64,000 bases of DNA. Origin: Betaproteobacteria bacterium. GTDB lineage: Bacteria > Pseudomonadota > Gammaproteobacteria > Burkholderiales > Burkholderiaceae_C. This document shows positions 18,990 to 27,432 of the stretch, piece by piece (the stretch's first letter is position 1; each line of letters starts with the position of its first letter). Location of the stretch: NCBI GenBank assembly GCA_016716535.1, contig JADJWD010000002.1, positions 806,001 to 870,000 on the forward strand, in the 5' to 3' direction. The notes below the pieces were generated by a model. That model was not told where the DNA came from. It was given only the letters and a program-made list of their open reading frames with translations, and ran no database searches. The position numbers and the translations under genes are program-made.

Positions 18990-20000
18990 ATGGCCAACAC
19001 CGAACGCCTGTACAAGATCGAGCGCCTGATCCGCGTGCGCGGCACGGTCAGCTTCCGCACGATGCAGGACGAGCTCGAGATCTCGCCGGCGACGCTCAAG
19101 CGCGACCTCGAGTACCTGCGCAGCCGGCTCGGCGCGCCGATCGAGTACGACCGCGACGCCAACGGTTATCGCCTGGTGGCGCAGGGCGCCGGCGCGCCGG
19201 GGCCGAAGTACGAACTGCCGGGGCTGTGGTTCGACGACAGCGAGCTGTACTCGCTGCTGATGGCGCACCAGCTCCTCGCCGGCCTCGACGAGGAGGGGCT
19301 GCTGGCGCGCCATCTGCAGCCGCTCTTGTCGCGCATCCACGAACTGCTCGGCAGCGGCGACGGCAGCGCCGCGGGCGCGGCGCTGCAGCAGCGCGTGCGC
19401 ATCGTCAGCGCGCTGAAGCGGCCGGTGCCCAGCCGCTTCTTCCAGCGCGTGGCCGAGGCGCTGCTCGAGCGGCGGCGGCTGCACCTGCGCTACCTGACGC
19501 GCGGCCGGCGCGAGAGCGGCGAGCGCGACGTCTCGCCGCAGCGGCTGATGCACTACCGCAGCACCTGGTACCTCGACGCCTGGTGCCATCGCGCCGAGGG
19601 GCTGCGCCGCTTCGCGCTCGACGCGATCGAGGACGCCACCGTGCTGGAGACGAAGGCGCGCGAGCTGCCGCTGGCCGACGTGGCGCGGGCGATGGACGCG
19701 GGCTACGGCGTCTACGCCGGCGCGCAGGGCGCGGGTGCCAAGGAGCGGCGCTGGGCGACGCTGCGCTTCGACCGCACCGCCGCGCAGTGGGCCGGGCGCG
19801 AGCAGTGGCATCCCGAGCAGCAGGGCCGCTGGCTCGACGACGGCCGCTACGAACTGCGCGTGCCGTACGTCGAGGAGACCGAACTCGTGATGGACATCCT
19901 GCGCCACGGCGAGCAGGTCGAGGTGGTGGAGCCGGCAGCCTTGAAGCGCGCCGTGCGCACGCGGCTGGAGGCGGCGCTGGCGGTGTATCGGGGCGCGTGA
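18990..20000 (+). CDS. WYL-domain transcriptional regulator (YafY-like)
   Basis: A 336-residue regulator. Residues about 5-60 form a winged helix-turn-helix (RLIRVRGTVSFRTMQDELEISPATLKRDLEYL). Residues about 150-230 form a WYL domain, here with STWYLDAWCHRAEGLRRFALDAI, and the C-terminal WCX extension follows. WYL proteins sense small ligands or nucleic acid and control diverse genes, including DNA-damage and defence functions. It lies 24 bases after fhs on the same strand and could be co-transcribed, but its target is unknown. Confidence 0.9.
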   Translation: MANTERLYKIERLIRVRGTVSFRTMQDELEISPATLKRDLEYLRSRLGAPIEYDRDANGYRLVAQGAGAPGPKYELPGLWFDDSELYSLLMAHQLLAGLDEEGLLARHLQPLLSRIHELLGSGDGSAAGAALQQRVRIVSALKRPVPSRFFQRVAEALLERRRLHLRYLTRGRRESGERDVSPQRLMHYRSTWYLDAWCHRAEGLRRFALDAIEDATVLETKARELPLADVARAMDAGYGVYAGAQGAGAKERRWATLRFDRTAAQWAGREQWHPEQQGRWLDDGRYELRVPYVEETELVMDILRHGEQVEVVEPAALKRAVRTRLEAALAVYRGA

Positions 20001-20003
20001 GCC

Positions 20004-20672
20004 TCACTTGCGCACGAGCCGCATCACGTCGTTGTCGCGCCGCCACTGGAAGCGGTCGAGGAAGCTGTTGCCCAGCAGGATGAAGGGCATCGGCGCGTCG
20101 GTGACCACGGCCATCACGTCGTAGACCTCGACGTCGCCCACGCGCACGCGGGCCAGCGCCAGCAGCTGCGCGCTGGCCACGCCGGCGGCGGTTTGCGTGT
20201 GCACGCGGCGCGCGCCGGCGAGGTCCAGCCGCAGCCGCGTGGCCTCGGCGCGCGACAGCGCGACGACGGTGGCGCCGGTGTCGACCATGAAGCGCACCGC
20301 CTGGCCGTTGATCGCGCCGTCGGTGACGAAGTGGCCGCCGGGGCCGGCGGGGATGACGATCTCGCGGCCGCCGGCCGGCGCCGCCGCGGGGCCCAGGCGC
20401 GCCGGCGCCGCGCCGACGCGCAGCTTCAGCGCCGCGCCGTTGTGATCGACGACGGCGGCGTCGGCTTCCCAGCGCAGCAGCTTCGCGCCGCCGCTCGCCT
20501 GGCCGACGCCGAGCACGACCGAACGGCCCTGCACGAGGAGCAGCGCCTTGTCGCCCATGCGGCCGGCCAGTGCGATGTCCTGGGCGCACACCGGCGCGGC
20601 AACGAGCAGCAGTGCCACGGCAAAGACCGCCGCGGCGAACGCGGCGAAGGCAGGGCGGCCCCTCGAGCTCAT
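20004..20672 (-). CDS. Retropepsin-like aspartic protease (clan AA), exported
   Basis: A 222-residue protein with a signal peptide or N-terminal anchor (hydrophobic residues 10-27, then APVCAQD). The C-terminal half is a retropepsin-type domain with the catalytic motif FMVDTGAT (Asp131) and the downstream LLGNSFLDRF, the family's second hallmark. One Asp per chain means it must dimerise. Natural substrates of these bacterial proteins are largely unknown. Its start overlaps the yajQ stop by four bases, so it is co-translated with yajQ. Confidence 0.88.
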   Translation of the reverse strand: MSSRGRPAFAAFAAAVFAVALLLVAAPVCAQDIALAGRMGDKALLLVQGRSVVLGVGQASGGAKLLRWEADAAVVDHNGAALKLRVGAAPARLGPAAAPAGGREIVIPAGPGGHFVTDGAINGQAVRFMVDTGATVVALSRAEATRLRLDLAGARRVHTQTAAGVASAQLLALARVRVGDVEVYDVMAVVTDAPMPFILLGNSFLDRFQWRRDNDVMRLVRK

Positions 20673-21172
20673 GCGCGGAAGTTGTCGAAGCCGAGCGGCA
20701 GCTCGTGCAGCTCGCGCTTCAACAGCGCAATCGCCATCTGCAGATCGTCGCGCTTGGCGCCGCTGACGCGCACGGTGTCGCCCTGCACGCTGCCTTGCAC
20801 CTTCAACTTGCTGGCCTTCAGCGCCTGCTGCACGCGCCTGGCGGTTTCGGCGTCGATGCCGCTTTTCACCGGCACCGGCAGGCGCAGGCGGTCGCCGCCC
20901 AGCTTCTGCGGCGTGCCGGTGAGGTCGAGGTAACGCACGTCGACGCCGCGCTTGGCGAGCCGCCCGAGCATCAGCTCGCGCACCTGCTGAAGCTGGAAGT
21001 CGTTGTCGGCCAGGAGAGCCAGATCCCGCTGCTTGCCGCTTTGCGGCGTCAGCTCGACCTGGGCGCTGGAACCCTTGAAGTCGAAGCGCGTGCCGATCTC
21101 CTTGTTCGCCTGCTCGACGGCATTGCGCAGCTCGACGAGATCGGGCTCGAGGACGACGTCGAAGCTGGGCAT
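20669..21172 (-). CDS. yajQ: YajQ family nucleotide-binding protein (UPF0234)
   Basis: A 167-residue cytoplasmic protein with two ferredoxin-like domains. It starts at ATG 21172 with the invariant MPSFDVV start, and FDFKGSSAQVEL and LPLGFDNFRA close matches to the family. Some YajQ proteins bind cyclic di-GMP and work with transcription factors; others are described as RNA-binding. The frame stays open upstream through murB, but the conserved start decides the call. It is divergent from murB across only 33 bases. Confidence 0.95.
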   Translation of the reverse strand: MPSFDVVLEPDLVELRNAVEQANKEIGTRFDFKGSSAQVELTPQSGKQRDLALLADNDFQLQQVRELMLGRLAKRGVDVRYLDLTGTPQKLGGDRLRLPVPVKSGIDAETARRVQQALKASKLKVQGSVQGDTVRVSGAKRDDLQMAIALLKRELHELPLGFDNFRA

Positions 21173-21205
21173 GGTGGCGAGAGGAGCGGACCGTAAAATT
21201 CTCGC
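21173..21205. promoter_or_regulatory. Very short divergent promoter region of yajQ and murB
   Basis: Thirty-three bases separate the two start codons. The only AT-rich stretch is TAAAAT at 21194-21199, seven bases before the murB ATG, and its complement faces yajQ. If it is the murB -10 element, transcription would begin at or next to the start codon. Confidence 0.45.
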
Positions 21206-22294
21206 ATGCGAGCCGGTCTTCCCCCGCGTGTTTCTGCGCCCGCCGTGGCCGCGGGCGGCAGCGCCGCGGCCGCGCCGTTGCATGCGGAAACGCGCGCCAG
21301 CCTGCGTGACTTCAACACCTTCGGGCTGCCGGCGGTGGCACAGACGCTCGTGCATGTGCGCAGCGCCGCCGACGTGCGGCGTGTCGTCGATCACCCGCAG
21401 TACGGCCTCGCGGCCAAGTTCATCCTCGGCGGCGGCAGCAACGTCGTGCTGACGCGCGATGTCGACGCCGTCGTGCTGAAGGTCGAGATCCTCGGCCGCC
21501 GCATCGTCGAAGAGCGCGCCGACGCCTGGATCGTCGAGGCCGGGGCCGGAGAGCCGTGGCACGACGTCGTCGCCTGGACGCTGGAGCAGGGCTTGCCGGG
21601 GCTCGAGAACCTGGCGCTGATCCCGGGCACCGTCGGCGCGGCGCCGGTGCAGAACATCGGTGCCTATGGCGTCGAGCTGAAGGACCGCTTCGAGTCGCTG
21701 GACGCGGTGGACCTCGTCACCGGCCGCACGGTCACGCTCGATGCGGCGGCCTGCCGCTTCGGCTACCGGCACAGCGTCTTCAAGGAGCACCTGGCCGGCA
21801 AGTCGGTCATCACGCAGGTGCGGCTGCGCTTGCCCAAGCCCTGGCAGCCGGTGCTCGGTTACCTCGAACTCGCGCGCAAGGCGGCCGAGTGCGGCGCCGC
21901 GGCCCCCGATGCGCGCACGATCTTCGACTGGGTGTGCGCGATCCGCCGCGCCAAGCTGCCCGACCCGGCGGCGGTCGGCAACGCCGGCAGCTTCTTCAAG
22001 AACCCGGTCGTCAGCGCCGAGCAGTGCCGCGACATCATCGGCCGCGACCCGGAAATCGTGCACTACCCGATGCCCGACGGCACCGTGAAGCTGGCCGCCG
22101 GCTGGCTGATCGACGCCTGCGGCTGGAAGGGCAAGTCGGTCGGCGGCGCCGGTGTCTACGACAAGCACTCGCTGGTGCTCGTCAACCGCGGCGGCGCGCG
22201 CGGCTCGGAGGTCGTGACGCTGGCGCGCGCGATCCAGGAGAGCGTCTACGGCCGCTTCGGCATCCGGCTCGAGCCTGAGCCGGTGATCGTCTGA
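21206..22294 (+). CDS. murB: UDP-N-acetylenolpyruvoylglucosamine reductase
   Basis: A 362-residue flavoenzyme that reduces UDP-GlcNAc-enolpyruvate to UDP-MurNAc in peptidoglycan synthesis. It is a type I MurB: FNTFGLPA, the FAD-binding ILGGGSNVVL, LIPGTVGAAPVQNIGAYG, the catalytic Ser in GNAGSFFKNP, and the catalytic Glu near the C-terminus (RLEPEPVIV). The first 25 residues are Ala-rich and not conserved; GTG or TTG starts inside them are possible alternatives. No Shine-Dalgarno site is seen, and a TAAAAT box lies seven bases upstream, so the message may be leaderless. Confidence 0.95.
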   Translation: MRAGLPPRVSAPAVAAGGSAAAAPLHAETRASLRDFNTFGLPAVAQTLVHVRSAADVRRVVDHPQYGLAAKFILGGGSNVVLTRDVDAVVLKVEILGRRIVEERADAWIVEAGAGEPWHDVVAWTLEQGLPGLENLALIPGTVGAAPVQNIGAYGVELKDRFESLDAVDLVTGRTVTLDAAACRFGYRHSVFKEHLAGKSVITQVRLRLPKPWQPVLGYLELARKAAECGAAAPDARTIFDWVCAIRRAKLPDPAAVGNAGSFFKNPVVSAEQCRDIIGRDPEIVHYPMPDGTVKLAAGWLIDACGWKGKSVGGAGVYDKHSLVLVNRGGARGSEVVTLARAIQESVYGRFGIRLEPEPVIV

Positions 22295-22307
22295 TGCGAG
22301 CGCCCGG

Positions 22308-22997
22308 CTACGCCGTCGCCAGCATCTGCTCCAGTTCGAGCCCGGTCAACTGGCGCGCGCCGCGTGCCAGCCAGAACATCAGCGCCATCATCATCACCAT
22401 CGACGGCAGCGCGATCACCGGGTAGCTCAGCAGCGTCAGCCGGCCCAGTTCGTGGTTGAACGCCTCGGTGCCTGCGGGGCTCGTGACGATCCAGCGCGCC
22501 AGCACGTAGTTGGCCACGGCCGAGAAGAAGAACGTACCGGCCAGCAGCACCGTGCCCTGGCGCAGCCGGTTCTCGAAAGCCGCCTCGGTGCCGCGCTCGG
22601 CGAGCGCGCGGTGCACGCGATCGACATCGAAGAGGTCGGCGTTGAAGACGAGGATGCGGATCAGCGGCTGGCGTGTCCACGCCGAGCCGAGCACGGCCAG
22701 CCCGATGGCCAGCGGCACCGCGGCCTCCTTGACGGCGAGCCACTGCGCGTCGAGTTGCAGCAGACCAATGCCGCCGGTGAGCAACGTGCTGATGACGCCC
22801 AGCACCGACAGCCAGTTCAGCCGCCGCCGCCGCCAGCCGTCCCACAGCCCCCAGCCGAGCGGAAAGGCCAGCGCCAGCAGCAACGCGCGCAGCGGCCCGA
22901 GGTCGGCGGCGCCGCTGAACTTCATCAGGATGACCGCTGGTGCGATGATCGTGACGGCGATCTCGAACAGCGCGTTCGGCTTCTTCGGCTTGGACAT
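22308..22997 (-). CDS. VC0807-like inner-membrane protein
   Basis: A 229-residue integral membrane protein with about six hydrophobic segments (for example EIAVTIIAPAVILM, LRALLLALAFPLGWGL, VLAGTFFFSAVANYVLA-like and VIALPSMVMMMALMFWLA). It matches the pattern of the VC0807 family as I remember it; that family has no firm function. It is convergent with murB, only 13 bases apart, and divergent from the lyase gene that follows. No catalytic motif is evident. Confidence 0.7.
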   Translation of the reverse strand: MSKPKKPNALFEIAVTIIAPAVILMKFSGAADLGPLRALLLALAFPLGWGLWDGWRRRRLNWLSVLGVISTLLTGGIGLLQLDAQWLAVKEAAVPLAIGLAVLGSAWTRQPLIRILVFNADLFDVDRVHRALAERGTEAAFENRLRQGTVLLAGTFFFSAVANYVLARWIVTSPAGTEAFNHELGRLTLLSYPVIALPSMVMMMALMFWLARGARQLTGLELEQMLATA

Positions 22998-23050
22998 GCG
23001 CGTAGCCTACCCGACCTCGTGAAACATCCATCCCACAAGGAGCACTCACG

Positions 23051-23959
23051 ATGCGCGCCCCCGAACTCCGCCGCACCTGGCTCTTCGGCCCCGGCGCCGA
23101 CCGCGCCGCGCACGAGGCGATGCTGGCCAGCGGCGCCGACGTGCTGATCTTCGACCTCGAGGACTTCACGCCGCCGCCGCGGCGGCCCGAGGCACGCGCG
23201 TTGCTCGCCGGCCTCGTCGCGCGCTGCCGCGCCGCGGGCATCGGTGCGGCAGTGCGCATCAACGCGCTGGATGGCAAGGGCGGGCACGGTGCGGACGGCG
23301 CCGCCGACCTCGAAGCGGCGATGGCTGCCGGAGCCGACGTCATCGCCTACCCGATGGCCGAGACGGCCGCCGAGATACGCGCACTCGACGAGGCGATCGG
23401 CGCGTGCGAGCGGCGCTTGGCGGGCCGCCAAACCGACGCGGTGCCGCCGCGCCGCACCGAGATCCTGCCGGTGTGCGAGACGGCGCTCGGCGTCGCCGAC
23501 GTGCGGCTGCTCGCCGCGGCGAGCCCGCGCATCCGCGGTGCGCTGCTTGGCGCCGAGGACCTGGCCAACGATCTGCAGGCCGAGCGTGGCGCCGACGCCG
23601 TCGAGCTGGACCACGCGCGGCGGCGCTTCGTGCTCGAGTGCCGCGCCGCGCGCATCGAGCCGGTCGATGCGCCGTACACGTTCAGCGATGCCGAAGGCGC
23701 CGTGCGCGAGACGGCCTACGCGCGGCGGCTCGGCTACCGCAGCAAGTCGCTCGTGCTGCCGGCGCATGCCGGCGCGATCAACGCCGCGCTGACGCCCGCG
23801 GCCGCCGAGGTGGCGCGCGCCGAGGCGCTGGTGCAGGCCTTCGAGGCGGCGCGCTCGCGCGGAGACGAACGTGTGCTCTTCGAGGACCTGTGGGTCGAGG
23901 TGCCGACCTGGCGCAACGCGCGCCGGCTGCTCGAGCGGGCGCGGCAACTGGCACGATAG
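23051..23959 (+). CDS. HpcH/HpaI aldolase / citrate lyase beta-like (CitE family)
   Basis: A 302-residue TIM-barrel lyase. The start RRTWLFGPGADRAAHEAMLASGADVLIFDLEDFTPP is typical of CitE-like enzymes, with the metal-binding Glu/Asp in IFDLED and the later LLGAEDLANDL. Such enzymes cleave or form C-C bonds of acyl-CoA or keto-acid substrates (malyl-CoA, citramalyl-CoA, 2-keto-3-deoxy acids). An AAGGAG ribosome site lies eight bases upstream. No CoA transferase or CitD/CitF partner is near, so it is not part of a citrate lyase complex. The substrate is unknown. Confidence 0.85.
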   Translation: MRAPELRRTWLFGPGADRAAHEAMLASGADVLIFDLEDFTPPPRRPEARALLAGLVARCRAAGIGAAVRINALDGKGGHGADGAADLEAAMAAGADVIAYPMAETAAEIRALDEAIGACERRLAGRQTDAVPPRRTEILPVCETALGVADVRLLAAASPRIRGALLGAEDLANDLQAERGADAVELDHARRRFVLECRAARIEPVDAPYTFSDAEGAVRETAYARRLGYRSKSLVLPAHAGAINAALTPAAAEVARAEALVQAFEAARSRGDERVLFEDLWVEVPTWRNARRLLERARQLAR

Positions 23960-23985
23960 GCAGGCCAGGCACGACAGGCCCCGCG

Positions 23986-24603
23986 ATGCTCGACCACCAC
24001 AGCGTCCGCTTCTTCGACGCGCAGTTCCGCCGCCAGCGCGAAGCGAACGACTTCGCGCTGAACCCGTTCGAGCAGCTCGCGCTGCCGCACGTGCGCGGCC
24101 GCGTGCTCGACTACGGCTGCGGCCTCGGGAACCTCGCCGTCGCGGCGGCGCGCCGGGGTTGCGAGGTCGTCGCGCTCGACGCCAGCGCCGAGGCGGTGAG
24201 CCACCTCGCTGCGCTCGCGGCCGCCGATGGCTTGGCGCTGCATGCCGAAGAGGCCGACCTGCGCCGCCACGTGCTCGCCGGCGACTACGACACCGTCGTC
24301 TGCATCGGCCTGCTGATGTTCTTCGACTGCGCCACGGCCGCGGCGCAGCTCGAGCAGCTGAAGGCGCACGTGCGGCCCGGCGGCACCGCCATCGTCAACG
24401 TGCTGAGTGAAGGCACGACGTACCTCGGGATGTTCGGGCCCGAGGGTTACTGCCTCTTTGGCCGCGGCGAACTGCGCGAGCGCTTCGCTGGCTGGGAGAT
24501 CCTCGCCGACGTGGCGCACGAGTTCCCGGCGCCCGGCGGCACGCGCAAGTGCTTCGCGACGCTGATCGCACGCCGCCCCGAGGCGCCGCTGGACGGCGCC
24601 TGA
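23986..24603 (+). CDS. Class I SAM-dependent methyltransferase
   Basis: A 205-residue methyltransferase starting at ATG 23986, in a frame that is open far upstream inside the previous gene. The SAM-binding motif I is RVLDYGCGLGN, with motif II-like VVALDASAEAVSHL and a later VRPGGTAIVNVL. It resembles the TehB group in architecture. The N-terminal HHSVRFFDAQFRRQREANDFALNPFEQ segment is a conserved cap found in such enzymes. It follows the lyase gene by 26 bases and may be co-transcribed. The methyl acceptor is unknown. Confidence 0.85.
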   Translation: MLDHHSVRFFDAQFRRQREANDFALNPFEQLALPHVRGRVLDYGCGLGNLAVAAARRGCEVVALDASAEAVSHLAALAAADGLALHAEEADLRRHVLAGDYDTVVCIGLLMFFDCATAAAQLEQLKAHVRPGGTAIVNVLSEGTTYLGMFGPEGYCLFGRGELRERFAGWEILADVAHEFPAPGGTRKCFATLIARRPEAPLDGA

Positions 24604-24701
24604 CCTGACATGAGCCGCGCAGCCGCCGCGCGGCATCCCCGCGCTGTGCGCCGTTGAGCCGCCTCAACCGGCTTGCGCCAGGGCCGGCTAGGGTGGCGGG
24701 C

Positions 24702-25985
24702 ATGGAATCCGTCGAGCGTTCCGGCTCGGCGATGGCTGCGGCGGTGCGCGCCTGCGCCACGCTGCTGCTCGCCGCGCTTGCCGCGCTTGCCGCGCTCGCC
24801 CCGCTCGCGGGTTGTGATGGCGGCGGCCCCGGCGACGTGATCCCGCCGTTCTGGCTGCGCAACGGCGTCGTCGCGGCGGACCTGAACGGCGACGGCCGCG
24901 TCGACGTGGCGGTCGTCGCGACCTACGTCGCCGGCCCGGGTCCACACGACGGCTTCGTCGAGGTTCATCTTCAAGCCGCCGACGGCACGTTCGCCGACCC
25001 GGTCCGTTACCCGGTGGCGGCCGACCCCTGGAGCCTCGCGGCCGGCGACCTCGATGGCGACGGCCGCCTCGACCTGGTCGTGGCCTCGCCGCACACGCGG
25101 CCGATCGAGATCGGCGCGGTCTCAGACAGCGGCGCGATCTCGGCGCTGCGCCAGGAGGCGGCGAACCCGGGGCGCTTCTTGCCGGCGGTGACGGTGGCCA
25201 CCGGCGGTGCGGCCAACGCCGCAGCCATCGGCTCGTTGACGGCCGACACGCTGGCCGATGTCGTCGTCGCCGACGGCATCTTGGTCAACGGCCGCGCGCT
25301 GCTGCTCGCGCAGGACGCGGCGCGGCCCGGCACGCTGCTCGCGCCGGTACCGCTGCCGGTGGGCGCGGGCCAGGGCTCGTCCGACGTGGCGGTCGGCCCG
25401 GTCGATGGCGATGCGCTGGCCGACATCGTGCTGTCCGCCACCGAGGCCGTCGCGGTGCTGCGGCAGACGCCAGGCGGCACCTTCGCCACCACGCTGCACC
25501 CCGTGGGCCTGGCGCCGCGTGGCGTGGCGCTGGCCGACCTGGATGGCGATGGGCGCACCGACATCGTCAGCGCCAACGCCGGCCACGCGCCGGCCGGCGG
25601 GCGCGGCGGCGCGAGTGTCACCGTGCTGCTGCAGACGGCGCCAGGCGCCTTCACGCGCACCGACCTCGCCGTGCCCGACGGCGCGCGGCAGGTCGTCGTT
25701 GCCGACCTCGACGACGACACGCTGCCCGACCTCGCCGTCGTCTCGCTGGTCGTGCAGGCGCAGGGCGAGCCTTCGCGCGTCACCGTGCTGCGGCAGTCGG
25801 GTGCCGAGCGCGGCCGCTTCGAATTCCTCGCCACCTACGCCGGGCCGATGAGCGCCCAGTTCATCGCCGCGGCGGACGTGAACGACGACGGCTTCACCGA
25901 CCTCGTCTTCGGCGACGGCCCGAGCGTGATGCTGCAGCGGCCGGCGGCGCCCGGCAGCTTCGAGCCCTTGCGCGGGCTCGATTGA
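24702..25985 (+). CDS. FG-GAP/VCBS repeat lipoprotein
   Basis: A 427-residue predicted lipoprotein with a signal sequence ending in lipobox LAGC (Cys38). It contains at least five FG-GAP-type repeats, each with a calcium-loop motif: DLNGDGRVDVAV, DLDGDGRLDLVV, DLDGDGRTDIVS, DLDDDTLPDLAV and DVNDDGFTDLVF. These form a beta-propeller like that of integrin alpha chains and usually bind calcium on the cell surface. The start at 24702 is preferred over the earlier in-frame TTG at 24654 because it places the signal peptide properly. Its partner is unknown. Confidence 0.85.
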   Translation: MESVERSGSAMAAAVRACATLLLAALAALAALAPLAGCDGGGPGDVIPPFWLRNGVVAADLNGDGRVDVAVVATYVAGPGPHDGFVEVHLQAADGTFADPVRYPVAADPWSLAAGDLDGDGRLDLVVASPHTRPIEIGAVSDSGAISALRQEAANPGRFLPAVTVATGGAANAAAIGSLTADTLADVVVADGILVNGRALLLAQDAARPGTLLAPVPLPVGAGQGSSDVAVGPVDGDALADIVLSATEAVAVLRQTPGGTFATTLHPVGLAPRGVALADLDGDGRTDIVSANAGHAPAGGRGGASVTVLLQTAPGAFTRTDLAVPDGARQVVVADLDDDTLPDLAVVSLVVQAQGEPSRVTVLRQSGAERGRFEFLATYAGPMSAQFIAAADVNDDGFTDLVFGDGPSVMLQRPAAPGSFEPLRGLD

Positions 25986-26133
25986 TCTCTACGGGTCGGG
26001 GCGTTCCCTCGGCCGTGGAGACGGCAGGCGCCAACCGGCGTTACCCGCGCTCGCTCGAGCGGACCGTGCCGTCGCCGCCGCCGAGCCATTTCGCCGGGCC
26101 GCCGAAGACCCCGCCCGACACGCCTCCACGCCG

Positions 26134-27432
26134 CTACGGGGCGGCGTCCGGGGACGGCGGCCGGGCGCGGTCGCGCGCGCCCGCACGCTGCCGCGCCACG
26201 CGTTCGCCCGGCCGCTTGCGCCACCAGACCCAAAGCCCGGTCGAGGCCAGCAGCAGCGGCGCGAGGCCGGCCGCGCACATCGCGATCAACCCCGGCGTGC
26301 CGAACGCGCTGCCCACGTGCAGCGGCAGCAGCCAGTGCATGAAGCTCTCGCCGCCGCTGCGTGTGCGCGGGCTGCGTTCGGCCAGCCGCTCGCCGCTGAC
26401 CGGATGCAGCCAGACGATCGTGTCGCCGAGGCGCTGCACGTCGCCCGGCGCGTGCAGCTGGAACAGCACGCCGGTGAGGCCGCGCTCGGAGAAGCGCACC
26501 TCGGTGATGCGCTTGCCCGGGTGCGCGGCGCGCACGCGCGCTTCGAGCGCGGCGAACGGCAGCGGCTCTTCGTCGGCATGCACGGCGCGAAAAGGCAGCA
26601 CCGGGATCGGATCGACGCGCGAGACGAGGCCGACGGCGTCGCGCACGTAGTTCACGTAGACGAGCGTCGCGCCGGTTGCGGTGGTCAGCAGCAGCACGAG
26701 CGCGATCAGCGCGCCGGTGGTGCGATGCAGATCGAAGATCGTCCGCGTGACGTTGGCGCGCCACTGCACGGCCAGCAGCCGCCGCCAGCGCGCGCGTGTG
26801 CGCGGCCAGGCGAGCACCGCGCCCGTGATCGCCGAAGCCATCAGCAGGAAGCCGGCGATGCCGACGAAGTTGCTGCCTGGCTCGCCGAGCAGCACGTTGC
26901 GGTGGAACTCGTACAGCGTGCGCAGTGCGTGCGGCGGCGCCAGCGACAGCGGCTCGAGGCTGCGCACGCCGAGCAGCGCGCCGCGCTCGTCGAGGAAAGC
27001 CTCGATGCGCCCGGCTTCGACGCGGCTGGGTGCGGCGCGCAGTTGCACGCGCCAGGCCTCGCCGGGGGTGGCCGGCGTGCGCACACGCTCGACGCGGCCG
27101 AGCTGGTGGCGGGTGCGCGCGGCCTCGGTGATCTGTTCAGCATCCAGCGGGGCGGCGGCGCTTTCTTGGCGCGCGCCTTGCCGGGCAGAGAACAGCGTCG
27201 GGTTCAGCCACGCATCGACCTCGTCGCGCCAGACGAGCAGGGCGCCCGTCAAGCCGACGAGCGCGAACCACAGCCCGACGCCGACGCCGAGCCAGCGGTG
27301 CAGCGTGGCCAAGCGCGGGAAGGCGCGGGACCCTGGGCGCGGCCCTTCGACACGCTCAGGGGAGGCTGCTCCCTTCGACAGGCTCAGGGCGATCGGAAGA
27401 TCCGGCTCAGCCCGAACGGGCTGGGGCTTCAT
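26134..27432 (-). CDS. PepSY-associated transmembrane protein
   Basis: A 432-residue inner-membrane protein of the PepSY_TM family. From about residue 44 it reads LHRWLGVGVGLWFALVGLTGALL, then a periplasmic PepSY region (ITEAARTRHQLGRVERV), then further membrane helices with HR and HLH-type histidines (YEFHRNVLLG, FDLHRTTGALIALVLL, LHVGSAFGTPGL) that could bind heme. Relatives are linked to ferric-siderophore reduction. Residues 5-30 are encoded by dispersed repeats, so the true start may be a TTG at 27312. Its start overlaps the sensor kinase stop (ATGA), making it the third gene of the two-component operon. Confidence 0.82.
   Translation of the reverse strand: MKPQPVRAEPDLPIALSLSKGAASPERVEGPRPGSRAFPRLATLHRWLGVGVGLWFALVGLTGALLVWRDEVDAWLNPTLFSARQGARQESAAAPLDAEQITEAARTRHQLGRVERVRTPATPGEAWRVQLRAAPSRVEAGRIEAFLDERGALLGVRSLEPLSLAPPHALRTLYEFHRNVLLGEPGSNFVGIAGFLLMASAITGAVLAWPRTRARWRRLLAVQWRANVTRTIFDLHRTTGALIALVLLLTTATGATLVYVNYVRDAVGLVSRVDPIPVLPFRAVHADEEPLPFAALEARVRAAHPGKRITEVRFSERGLTGVLFQLHAPGDVQRLGDTIVWLHPVSGERLAERSPRTRSGGESFMHWLLPLHVGSAFGTPGLIAMCAAGLAPLLLASTGLWVWWRKRPGERVARQRAGARDRARPPSPDAAP
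27343..27420. repeat. Dispersed short repeats, two and a half copies in the PepSY gene leader
   Basis: CCCTTCGACACGCTCAGG (from 27343) and CCCTTCGACAGGCTCAGGG (from 27371) are near-identical direct copies, followed by a half unit GCTCAGCCCGAACGGG (27405-27420). The same family occurs in reverse orientation at 38682. In the minus frame they encode the LSLSKG and PERVEG peptides in the first 30 codons. Confidence 0.85.
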
